Source: Luidia sarsii (taxonomy: Eukaryota > Echinodermata > Asteroidea > Paxillosida > Luidiidae). From it: DNA of 64,000 nt. Position numbers and translations under genes: made by a program. This document shows positions 19,876 through 31,200 of this stretch, piece by piece. The stretch covers positions 21,149,221 to 21,213,220 of the forward strand of contig OX465105.1 of the NCBI GenBank assembly GCA_949987565.1, given 5' to 3'. Every line of letters begins with the position of its first letter. The stretch's first letter is position 1. The notes beneath the pieces are model-generated. The model made no database searches and had not been told where the DNA came from. It saw nothing but the letters and a program-made list of their open reading frames with translations.

Positions 19876-20867
19876 GCCAATTGTTATCACTTCCCATAGA
19901 CTTGCGTATAATTTGAAGCCATAGTCAATACATTCTGGGCTTGATTATGAAAACAAATTGCTTATTGCTTAATCCCTTTTAGATCAGCAGGAGACCAAAC
20001 CATTGCTCTTGATAGCTTACTAATATTATAAGGGGGTACTGAGAGCAGAAATTAGTAGTCCAATGAAGTTCAATGGGAGCATGGCTTCAGTGTTAGGGCC
20101 CAGAAACATTTCAAAACAAAGACAAAGCACTGTGATGACGTTGACAAAGAATTGACCAAACAAATCCTCACAAACTTTGTATTATAAAATCTCGGTAAAC
20201 ATGAATTTCTGGCAAACTGGGTGCCTATTTTACCCAACACTGCCCGACTCTTCCAAATAACTACAACCATGTTAATGTCCTAAAGTGTTTGGGACCTACA
20301 TGTACTCGACCTATAATTTGGACTAATATTAAAAACATCAACATTTGGGGAATGATTTAATTTTAAGGGCTTTTTTTTCCAATAATGGTGGAGGTGGGTA
20401 GGCTGTTCCTTGCAAATGTGTGCACACACAAAAAATTGTCACAATCTCTTACAGTTACAATATATCACAAATAAAATTGCCCAAACCTAGGACAAAGTTT
20501 CATAATCGCCCGACGTCAAACACTGTTCCCGATGATATGAAGAAAAGGACACCCAAACAAAGCTGAAAGGGATAAAGCACATGGTTAGGATGACACAAGT
20601 ATATTATAGATATACATATAAAGGTAAATATAATTGATTTTACAGGCTTTACAACTTACTTATATACAGAAACAGTAAAATTCTTTACACCAAAGTTTAA
20701 CACAGGAAATCTGGTGGGCATCGTGGTGACAGAAAGAATAGTTCCAAATGTCTCCTTGATGCACCATATTTTTTTGTTAACCGTATATGTCCAGCCTTGG
20801 AGTTTAAAGAACACATACAAATCACCCACTTCCCTTACTCAATCAACCAATCAAACAAAGACCCCGC
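19876..20867. other. Intergenic, nothing recognised
   Basis: AT-rich sequence without convincing exons or repeats. Confidence 0.35.
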
Positions 20868-20924
20868 GTCACATGACTGTCGACCAATCTCGTCAAGAGA
20901 TTGGTCGACAGACAGTCATGTGAC
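20868..20924. repeat. Strong hairpin, 24/28-nt arms
   Basis: The left arm (20868-20891) begins GTCACATGACTG; the right arm (20897-20924) is its reverse complement except for a 4-nt tandem duplication (GACA). The loop is 5 nt. Confidence 0.85.
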
Positions 20925-21179
20925 AAAGCTGAAACCTTACAAGTTTAAGAGTTTCACTTCAGCAGGAATTGTCATCATGTCAGGAATTCATTAAATGGCA
21001 GTTCAGCTAATTTGGAATTTATTCAATGGCAGAGGTGGGAGAATGGAGAGTCATCATGTCAACCTTGGTTTTCATGTCTATTGTTTGTACAATGCATAAG
21101 TTTTGTTTTTTTGGCCCTCTCCTACCCGTAGCCATGGCGATCAAGTCTAAGCCCTGTCTTCGACAAGGAGACAGGGGTT

Positions 21180-21650
21180 GACTTGACTGATAAACTGATT
21201 CACCGATTGACAGAGGCGCTGGTTGGTCGTATGATTATTTGGTTGATTGATTGATTGAGCGATTGATTGATTGGTTGATAGATGATTTGAATGGTTTATG
21301 GTTGCCTGGTTGGCAAGTTTATTGATGGATTGATTGATTGATCTAAAATCAATTGATTGGTTGAGAGATGATTTGAAAGGATTATGGTTGCTTGGCTGGA
21401 GATTTATTGATGGATTAATTGATTGATCCCAAATCAATTGATTGGTTGAGAGATGATTTAAATGTATTATGGTTGCTTGGCTGGAGATTTATTGATGGAT
21501 TAATTGATTGATCCCAAATCAATTGATTGGTTGAGAGATGATTTAAATGTATTATGGTTGCTTGGCTGGTAGATTTATTGATGAATTGATTGATTGATTG
21601 ATTAATTGATTTATCGATTGATTGATTGGGTTGATTGATGGGTTGATTGG

Positions 21651-21727
<77 letters not shown>

Positions 21728-21890
21728 CGATTGATCGATCAATCAATCAATCGATAGGTTGATTGATATGTATTAATTGGTTGATGCATCAATTAACTAA
21801 TTGAATAACTGAATTTTCTTTTTTGGAGTGATTGTATGATTGATTGATCCATTGATTGTCTGATAGTTGGATTGATCGATCGCTCGCCCA
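21180..21890. repeat. TTGA/TGAT microsatellite with 85-bp higher-order units
   Basis: Units beginning AAATCAATTGATTGG recur at 21346, 21431 and 21516 (85-bp period). A nearly pure (TGAT)n array follows at about 21640-21735. It lies just downstream of the ANKRD13 stop codon (minus strand), so it may be transcribed as 3' UTR. Open minus-strand frames here (Ile-Asn-Gln-Ser repeats) are compositional. Confidence 0.9.
21318..21579 (-). promoter_or_regulatory. ANKRD13: Four AATAAA hexamers, candidate ANKRD13 poly(A) signals
   Basis: On the minus strand AATAAA occurs at 21579-21574, 21493-21488, 21408-21403 and 21323-21318, once per 85-bp repeat. They are 335-600 nt after the stop codon. Which of them is used, if any, cannot be told from sequence. 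Confidence 0.3.
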
Positions 21891-21913
21891 ATCGACTGAC
21901 TAATGGTCGGGTG

Positions 21914-22211
21914 TCATTTCTCAGTGAGGGACAGCTGGAGTATCATGGCCAGCTCCTCCTCTTCCCTCTGCCGCTGCTGCTCCGCCTCCAGCATGTCCTG
22001 CTGGGACAGCTGCAGGGCCAGCTCCAGCTGATCGGTGCCCTCTGTTGGCGGGGCCGGCCGGCTGGCACGCGGGGAGGCCTGGAAGGAGTTGGCCGTCACG
22101 GTCACGGGCTCAAAGGTGGTGGCGGCCGTCTGGCTGGGGTCGGCCTGGGTGCCGGTCTCGCTAGGCGCATCGCCGTCTGCCCGGGTGCTCATCAGACTCT
22201 CTTGAATAGCT
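21914..22211 (-). CDS. ANKRD13: ANKRD13 exon 13 (last; UIMs 2-4, stop)
   Basis: The acceptor is AATTGACAG at 22214-22212. The first base completes an Arg codon started in exon 12. It encodes AIQESLMS, a Ser/Thr/Pro-rich linker, two more UIMs and TGA at 21916-21914. Confidence 0.93.
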
Positions 22212-25200
22212 CTGTCAATTTGGTTTGTGCGGTGTTTTTTTTTTAAAGCAAACAAACAGACAGGCAAACTATCAAACAGCATTCGTTGCCTTGCCAGTGA
22301 AAAGTTATGGTCTTCGAAGCACAACGTCAGACTCATATTCCCATCATATTTCAATTTCAAAAGATAGAGGGCCTGAAGTGTCGATCCTAGCAGGACCTTT
22401 CTCAAAGGCTTTGCATCAACCACAACCATTTAAAAAGTTGCAACGACTGAAATCAGAATTTGCAAAGGAATTGCCTGGTACATACTTTAACATAAGTAAA
22501 CACAACGAAAAGTATGTTGTAAAGAATACAAAATTAAAAATGCTATGTCGGACAAAATGGCGGCAATTTGTTGGACCTTGAATCGCATGTTGTGATTGGT
22601 CAATATGTCAAGGGGCGTGGCCTACTGGATCGGTGTATTGAACCAGGGGCCAATCTTATAGAGCTGCTGAAGCACCACAATTTCCTTCAGCACAAAAAAA
22701 ATCAGGGTTCATAGGATCGCTTTTGTCAACCCAAACTTCACGGGTTCGTGCTGAGTAAAGGAAGAGTGGAATACAAGTCAAAAGCAATTGACATCAAATC
22801 GCGGCGTGGTTCACACGAGGAAGACTTTTCCTGCTTAGCAGATTTTCACGCTTAAGCGGCTCAATGGAATTGGGCCCAGGAGACGGTGGATCATTTGAGA
22901 ACGTCGGACTCACCTTTCAAGAAGTTGATCCTCCACGCTTCGCCGCGACGATTCCGTCGAATCAAACAGCGCCATCTGTTGATGGAAATCATCCTCTTTA
23001 TTCAAATTATAGCGCAAATAATTATATAAACCCCATATCGGGCCTATTAACTTCAAAACCAGGATAGGCCGTGTCCGAAACGGGCTTCCAGAGCTACGGC
23101 TACGGCTATTGTCTTCGCATCCCTGTGTGTTTCCAATGGAGCGAAGATCTAGCCATAGCTCTAGACAGCAGATTCGGAAGTGGCCATTTTTGCACTCAAA
23201 CTAGCATTAACTTTGGAAAACAGTCAGTGTCACAGGAAAGTCGTTGGGACAACTAACAATTGAGCAATTCTAAAAGCCAATTTTTTTTTTTAATTCAGGG
23301 GCACAACTGTGAATACAACTTGGCTACTCGGCTATTCAGCATCTAAAACATTGGTCATACAGGGAAACAAAAATGGACCAGCTTGCCTGCCGACTGTCTG
23401 AACTAAACATCCTAAAATGTTGGTGAATTTCATGAGATTTCTATCTAAATCTCAAACAAATAAAGGAAAAACAGACTGGGAAACAATTATTTTGTTTAAA
23501 AAAATTGCTAGGACTGCTAGTACATTTTTTTTTAGATTTGCATTTCGGTCACTTTCAAAATGACTAGCGTAACGGTCAGTATAAAGCAACCAGGCAAAGC
23601 ACTGAACATAAAGCGCTAATTACACTTGAGTAGAATAAACCCTCGTTAACTCTCTCCCTATAACGAGCCACTCACAGCGGCTCGCTGTAAACCTTTTGCA
23701 GATGAATTCCATCAGAAATCACAGATAAAACTACGTAGTGAAAGAGTTAAATTACCATTCTGCCTTTGAGAAAGATCCTGCTAAGATCTGAATGTCAGGC
23801 CCACTGTGATTTTGAAATTAAGGTCATCGTAGTCAGTAAGCAGTTAGCAAAATTTGTGGCAATTTTTTGTGTGTGCTTTCCTTGGAATGACTTCTTCTTC
23901 TTCTCGAGTCCTTTCTCTCGATTAAACTCGACCTAACAGATACTGGACGCAGGCGACCCCATTAGGAGCGAGTGGAGTTTTGATCAAGTCAGAATGAGAA
24001 GGAAGAGAGAAGTTTGCCCCCGCCCCTTCCCCTGTGTGTGTGCCGTACCTGGTCTGCGTTGTTGGTCTCCATGAGACTCTGCTGGATGGCCAACTGGATC
24101 ATCTCGTCCTCGCCGTAGCGCACCTCCCCACTCTGGTAGACGCCGTAGCCCTGGGGCGGCTCAAAGATGGAGGGGTCCACCGAGCACACCGTCATGGGCG
24201 TCTCCTCCCCGGCCGCCCCCTCGGGCTCCTCCCGCCCCGGCCCCATCCCTGCCACCACCGGCCCCGGTACCACCGACCCAGGCCCTGGCCCCGGCCCCGG
24301 CCCAGGCATCGGCCCCGGGTCGCTTAGGTCCTGCACCTCCACGTTGGTCACACCCTCAACTGGCTCCCGACTGGCATACAGGTTGCCAAAGGTGATGGAG
24401 GCGTTCAGGATGTGGAAGAGGGGAATCTCTGCCGAAAGAGACGGAGTGGGGGGAGGGTTGGACCAAAATAAAATAAAAACCATGATCTGAGAGAAAAACA
24501 TGAGGATGCCAGGCAGACAGGCAGACAGGCAGACAGACAGGCAACAGGCTAACAGACTGACAGAAATCCAGACTGATAGACCAACAAACTAACAGATCAA
24601 CAGGCTGCCAGACCAACAGATCAACAGACCAACAGACTGACAGACCAACAGACTTACAGCCCAACAGACTGACAGACTAACAGACAGACAGGCCAACAGC
24701 TCAACAAACAAAAATGTTTCTGCAGAATAGAGAGACAGGCAAACAACAGAGCAACAAACAGACAAAAGCCCAAAAGGCTGAGAGACTGGAACAGAAAAAT
24801 AAACATGCCGGCAGACCAATGGACAGGTGTGTTTACCGGAACGTCAAGCTCACTTACCAATTTTCACAGGGAAACCTGCCGGTAGTTGTAACGTTATGAA
24901 GTCCCTCAGCTTGGCAAAGTGCGCATTGCTGATGGCCATGAGGTCTATGATTGGTAAAACCTGCACAGACAACAAAAGGAATGAAAGCAATCAAGAATTA
25001 CATTGCACAGCTGCAGTCTGCTAGCCCTTCCGTAGCATGTTGTTCACAAAGAAGTAAAAAAATAAAAAAATAAGTCCAAAGTCCTATCCAGATCCTTAAC
25101 AGAATCCTAAGAATGTGAAGTGAGCAACACCTTATTAACCCTAACGCTTTGCACCTCCTGCACAGGACATACACTGTATACCGCAATTTACCACAGTGCC

Positions 25201-28200
25201 CACAGGGGTGTAGGCTCACATACCACAGGACACCACAAAAACCCCGCTGTGGAATGTCTTGGTGCATGGCTCTTATCCTCCCACAGGAAAAACCATGTGT
25301 GGTTAATTGTGGTTTCAATGCCGGTTAGTGATGTGTAAAGTAGTCTGTCTATGTTTGGCCCATAACTCCAAATTGACTGTTTGGTTCATGTATGCAACTG
25401 GAATTCCCCTACCCCTCCCTCTAGAAAGAAAAAGATTTGATTCCCAAGCAATTGTTGAGTCTTTGACTGACTTGCTCCTGTAGGGACAGCGGGTGATTCT
25501 CACTCAGCCAGAGCGTGGCCCGGAACCTCTGCACCTTGGTGGCCAACTCCTTGGGCCGGCCAATGTCGCGGGTGGCCAGGTCAAAGTCGGCATCGAAGTA
25601 CTCCTCCGGCTTGATGTCTGTGGGGTTGACGGGATTGGCCACGGACACCTCATCGGTCTGGCCAAGACGGACAAGCAGAGAGGAGGGGGAAAAAAGGAGG
25701 GCACGTGAGAGAGGGAGCAGGCTGAAAGACAGACAGACTATAGGACTGACACACCGTTTGACTGACAGACCACAGAATGACAGACCAACAGATGAACAGA
25801 CCAACAGAAGAACAGACCAACAGACTGACAGACCAACAGACTGACAGACCAACAGACTGACAGACCAACAGACCAACAGAAGAACAGACCAACAGACTGA
25901 CAGACCAACAGACCAACAGACAGACACACCAACAGACCAACAGAAGAACAGACCAACAGACCAACAGACAGACACACCAACAGACCAACAGAAGAACAGG
26001 CCAACAGACTGACAGACCAACAGACCAACAGAAGAACAGACCAACAGACTGACAGACCAACAGACCAACAGACAGACACACCAACAGACAAACAGAAGAA
26101 CAGACCAACAGACTGACAGACCAACAGACTGACAGACCAACAGACCAACAGACTGACAGACCAACAGACTGACAGACCAACAGATGAACAGACCAACAGA
26201 CCAACAGAAGAACAGACCAACAGACGGACAGACCAACAGACTGACAGACCAACAGACCAACAGACCAACAGACCAACAGACCAACAGACTGACAGACCAA
26301 CAGACTGACAGGCTGACAGACTGACAGACCAACAGATGAACAGGCTGACAGACCAACAGACCAAAAGACGGACAGACCAACAAACTGAATTATCAGACAG
26401 GCAGTTCAACTGAGAAATCAAAATACAATCAAACAGACCAACAGACTGACACACCAACAGACGAACAGACCAACCTACTGACAGGCAAACAGATGAACAG
26501 GCTAACAGACCAACAGACCAACAGACGAACAGACCAACCTACTGACAGAATACAATCAAACAGACCGACAGACTTTCATGGTCATTGAGGACACCACTTT
26601 GAACTGTAGATAGTCAAGATGAATTGGTGGGTGACTGACACTATATAACAATATATCTACTCACCCCTTGACCCGATATCTCTTCTTGCTGTTGCTCGGC
26701 AACACCCAGCAGTGACTGCAGGGGTGATGTAAAGACACTTGTATCTGAAGTGAAAATGGAAAAAAAAAATGAAAAAATGCCATGAATACTACAGCCACGT
26801 TTCCACTGGAGTAAAACTTAACTGAGACGATGGTTAAATTTCTAATGGTCAAATTTGACCGTCGTTCCCACTTGGACTTTTGAGTCGGTCAATTTAACCA
26901 AGACGATGGTTGAAGTAACCGAGCTGGCAATATAAAGGCTCATTAAAAAAAAAAAAAACAACAACAACATTCAATTATATCAAACACTCAATTACATATT
27001 CATCGAATACTATTCAATTAATACAAACACACATCCACTATAATTTGATTAAATAACTTCGAATTCATACATTTTATAGAAAATTTCAGGGACTTAATCT
27101 GAACACTGAGTGGAGAGATGCATCGTCTCAATACTTTACTGGCTCGGCAACTCACTCTGCTTATTCTTCTCTTTGTCCTCTCGTGTCAGGTGCTCCGATC
27201 GCGTCTTGGTCATGAGTTGTACGTTGGTGGCGCCAAACACTTTGCAGTCGTACGTGTTAATGGTCTCTACCTTGTCGTGTCTCCAGCCCCAAATCCCGGC
27301 CTTGTTTCTGCAACGACATCAAGACAGGCAAGACAAAATCACACAGCTGTTCAAGGGGAAGGCAGACTTGTCTGACCCACGGACTGCAACTCGAGTCTGT
27401 CTCAAGCCATAGTTTCCATGACTCTGTCTCAAGCCATAGTTTCAATGACTCTGGCTCAAGTCATGATAACAAATCACTATGGCTCAGTCTCCTGAGGAGG
27501 ACTCAGTCTCCTGAGGACGCCTCAGTCTCCTGAGGACGACTCAGTCTCCTGTGGACGACTCAGTCTCCTGAGGACGACTCAGTCTCCTGTGGACGACTCA
27601 GTCTCCTGAGGACGACTCAGTCTCCTGAGGACGACTGAGTCTCCTGAGGACGACTGAGTCTCCTGAGGACGACTGAGTCTCCTGAGGACGACTGAGTCTC
27701 CTGAGGACGACTGAGTCTCCTGAGGACGACTGAGTCTCCTGAGGACGACTGAGTCTCCTGAGGACGACTCAGTCTCCTGAGGACGACTCAGTCTCCTGAG
27801 GACGACTCAGTCTCCTGAGGACGACTCAGTCTCCCGAGGACGACTCAGTCTCCCGAGGACGACTCAGTCTCCCGAGGACAACTCAGTCTCCCGAGGACGA
27901 CTCAGCGGTCTCCTGAGGACGACTCAGTCTCCTGAGGACGACTCAGTCTCCTGAGGACGACTCAGTCTCCTGAGGACGACTCAGTCTCCTGAGGACGACT
28001 CAGTCTCCTGAGGACGACTCAGTCTCCTGAGGACGACTCAGTCTCCTGAGGACGACTCAGTCTCCTGAGGACGACTCAGTCTCCTGAGGACGACTCAGTC
28101 TCCTGAGGACGACTCAGTCTCCTGAGGACGACTCAGTCTCCTGAGGACGACTCAGTCTCCTGAGGACGACTCAGTCTCCTGAGGACGACTCAGTCTCCTG

Positions 28201-31200
28201 AGGACGACTCAGTCTCCTGAGGACGACTCAGTCTCCTGAGGACGACTCAGTCTCCTGAGGACAACTCAGTCTCCTGAGGACGACTCAGTCTCCTGAGGAC
28301 GACTCAGTCTCCTGAGGACGACTCAGTCTCCTGAGGACGACTCAGTCTCCTGAGGACGACTCAGTCTCCTGAGGACGACTCAGTCTCCTGAGGACGACTC
28401 AGTCTCCTGAGGACGACTGTCTCCTGAGGACGACTGTCTCCTGAGGACAACTCAGTCTCCTGAGGACGACTCAGTCTCCTGAGGACGACTCAGTCTCCTG
28501 AGGACGACTCAGTCTCCTGAGGACGACTCAGTCTCCTGAGGACGACTCAGTCTCCTGAGGACGACTCAGTCTCCTGAGGACGACTCAGTCTCCTGAGGAC
28601 GACTCAGTCTCCTGAGGACGACTCAGTCTCCTGAGGACGACTCAGTCTCCTGAGGACGACTCAGTCTCCTGAGGACGACTCAGTCTCCTGAAGCCTTCCG
28701 ATGTACCAAAACTCAACTTGCTTGTGATATGGGTCGCATAGCCTCAGTCCATCAATTATAACAGAGGTTTCTAACGGTTATGGTTAGTGCAATGGATACA
28801 TCATCAATTATGACGTCATACGCTACTTACTATCTACTAAATATGTGGACAACAGGGATATCACACTCGCTACACATAAGGAAGAAATGTGTAGGAAGAT
28901 TATAATATTTATTAAACATGTTTTCGGTGCGAAAACATTACTTTTTGACTTTTTATACTTTCTCAAATTACCATTTGAGCTAAAACCTTTGCAGGATTTC
29001 CTTTTTGGAATGGTTGATGGTTTTACACACAAACTGTGGCAATCTTTTGACCTTTACCAATGTTGTATAGGACCTTTAACATTTCAATCCTCGCAGATAA
29101 GAAAGTGAGAAATTTCCTGCTAGGATCAAGTCAGGCCTATGTTACTTAATACCACACCCCTTTTCTCAATACCGGTGAATATCTAAACACTAGCACACTC
29201 ATTATAATGTTTATCCGGGGAAAAAAATGACCGTGAATTATCAATGCTTTACAGACCAATGCCTAATGGCACTTACCGGTAGCTAGGTATTGTCTCCACA
29301 TTTTGGTGCAATGTGTAAATATTGATGACGGCTTAAAAACGAGATTTGAAGTTTTTCATGGTGACGATAGCAGAAGGAGTAGGTTTGCGGTGACACAATG
29401 TGAAATTTTTCTCTTTTGTGAGTATTAAAGTGTGGTTCTGAAAAAAACCGGAGGAACTCGATGTTTTAAACAGTGTACCGGTACTCTGCTTGTCTTTAGG
29501 AGAAGCAATAAGGAGCACCAGTTTGGCTCTGAAAAGAAATGTGTCAATTTGCAGAGACCAGAGCCACTTACCCGGTATCTTTCGGGAAGAATAAAATCAC
29601 CTATCAGACAGAAACCAAGATCTTGAGGAATTCTGAATCTAATCCAGGTGAAATAAAAATGTACAAAACGCTTCCTTAGGTACAGTAGTCCTGTGGTAAA
29701 TTGTTATCAAACTACACTGTAATCGTTACTTGCGACCAATCGCAAAATGATGAGCAATGCACAGACCCCGCAGAGCCTATCAACAACTTAGTGTTTTCCA
29801 CCGTAAGCTGAGTCATGCTGTGCCATAAGGCTTTGTATAAATCCACCCATGGAAAATAGAGAACAGCCAATTGCGAAATGTACATTTCAAGATAGTGAAG
29901 TACATGGAGAACTGTGACATGAGGCTTTATATAACGGTAAATCCACCCCAGGAAAATTTAAAAAAAATTACCAAATGCAAAACTTGCCTCAATGGAAGAG
30001 AAAGAAAACCAAACATTTTCTTTCCACAAAAGCTAGAAGTCAAGGCAGACCCTGTACCTGTATGCCCTATAAGTTAAAGTGATGATCAATTATCAAAATA
30101 CCCATCCCCCATTCAAGGTAAGGTGAACAGCAATTATTAATAAGTTTGTGATGCTTCTCTGATGTTTCTAATTAGGCATCTCCCTCGAGGGCATTCTATG
30201 AAAAAGCCATAAATAGCTGGAGCAGACGATCAACTTGAACTTGATTGGCTGATTCAGGAGCTTACTTTGTCTGCACATGCCCAGACTTTGTTATTGTATC
30301 TTAATGCGCAAGCCAGTGCTCATAGCAAACACCTAAGTACAGGTACTGGTTGACTTGCAAGGCTCATGCCTTCACCAGTACACTCAGATAGCATCCAGTG
30401 AAAAGGAGACAGCACAGACTCAACACCACTCTGATGCAGACATGCTGAAATTTGGCCTCATTGTCCTGTGTTCAATGCTTGCTCTTGTGCACCCAGCACA
30501 AGTACAGCCACAATGCAGAAATCGACCGCGGGTCTTCTACGCGGCTGAAAACCGAAAGCTTTTGGCTTCAGCATTTTGGGAGACATCGGTCACCTCCCCC
30601 GTTGTCTGCGTCAGCTACTGTCATGCCCATGACAACTGCCACTCTGTGAATTATGACAAAGACAATCGCATCTGTCAGATGTACGACACTACCAGACTTG
30701 AGACCAACTTCAGTAGAGTCTATCACTACAACAGCGTGTACTACGATGCTGATGAAGGCACGCCTCTGCTCTCTGCACCTCCTTATGGAGACTGTGCATC
30801 CCTTCTTGAGGCTGGCTTCTCTGAAAGCAGTGTCTACACCATAGCTCCTATGGGATACGATGGCCAGGGCCTTGAGGTCTACTGTGACATGATAAGCGGA
30901 GGTGGTGGGTGGCTTGTCATCCAGAGGCGTCAAGACGGCAGCGTGGACTTCTACCGCAACTGGGACAACTACAGCGAGGGGTTTGGCAACCTGTACGGCG
31001 AGTTCTGGCTCGGCAATGATCACCTACGCCGCCTGACCGAGTCTGGAGTCACCTGGAAGCTGAGAGTTGACCTGGAGGACTGGGAGAGTCAATCAGCCTG
31101 GGCAGAGTTTGGGATCTTCAAGATACAGGGAGTGGATTTCAGACTGGAAGTTGGCTCTTACAACAGTAATAGCACAGCAGGAGATTCCCTTGAGCTCCAC

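Noticed and set aside
21147..21746. Ile-Asn-Gln-Ser repeat frames
   Set aside because: TTGA/TGAT microsatellite translation downstream of the ANKRD13 stop.
25421..26457. Large minus-strand frames of Val-Cys-Trp-Ser repeats
   Set aside because: Translation of the 8-bp minisatellite in all frames; the only real coding part is exon 9 (25472-25657).
27478..28693. CRISPR array
   Set aside because: The 19-bp units abut with no spacers and the genome is eukaryotic.
30568..31023. 151-codon antisense frame in both FREP copies
   Set aside because: Identical in both copies only because the sense sequence is; no signal peptide or known motif.
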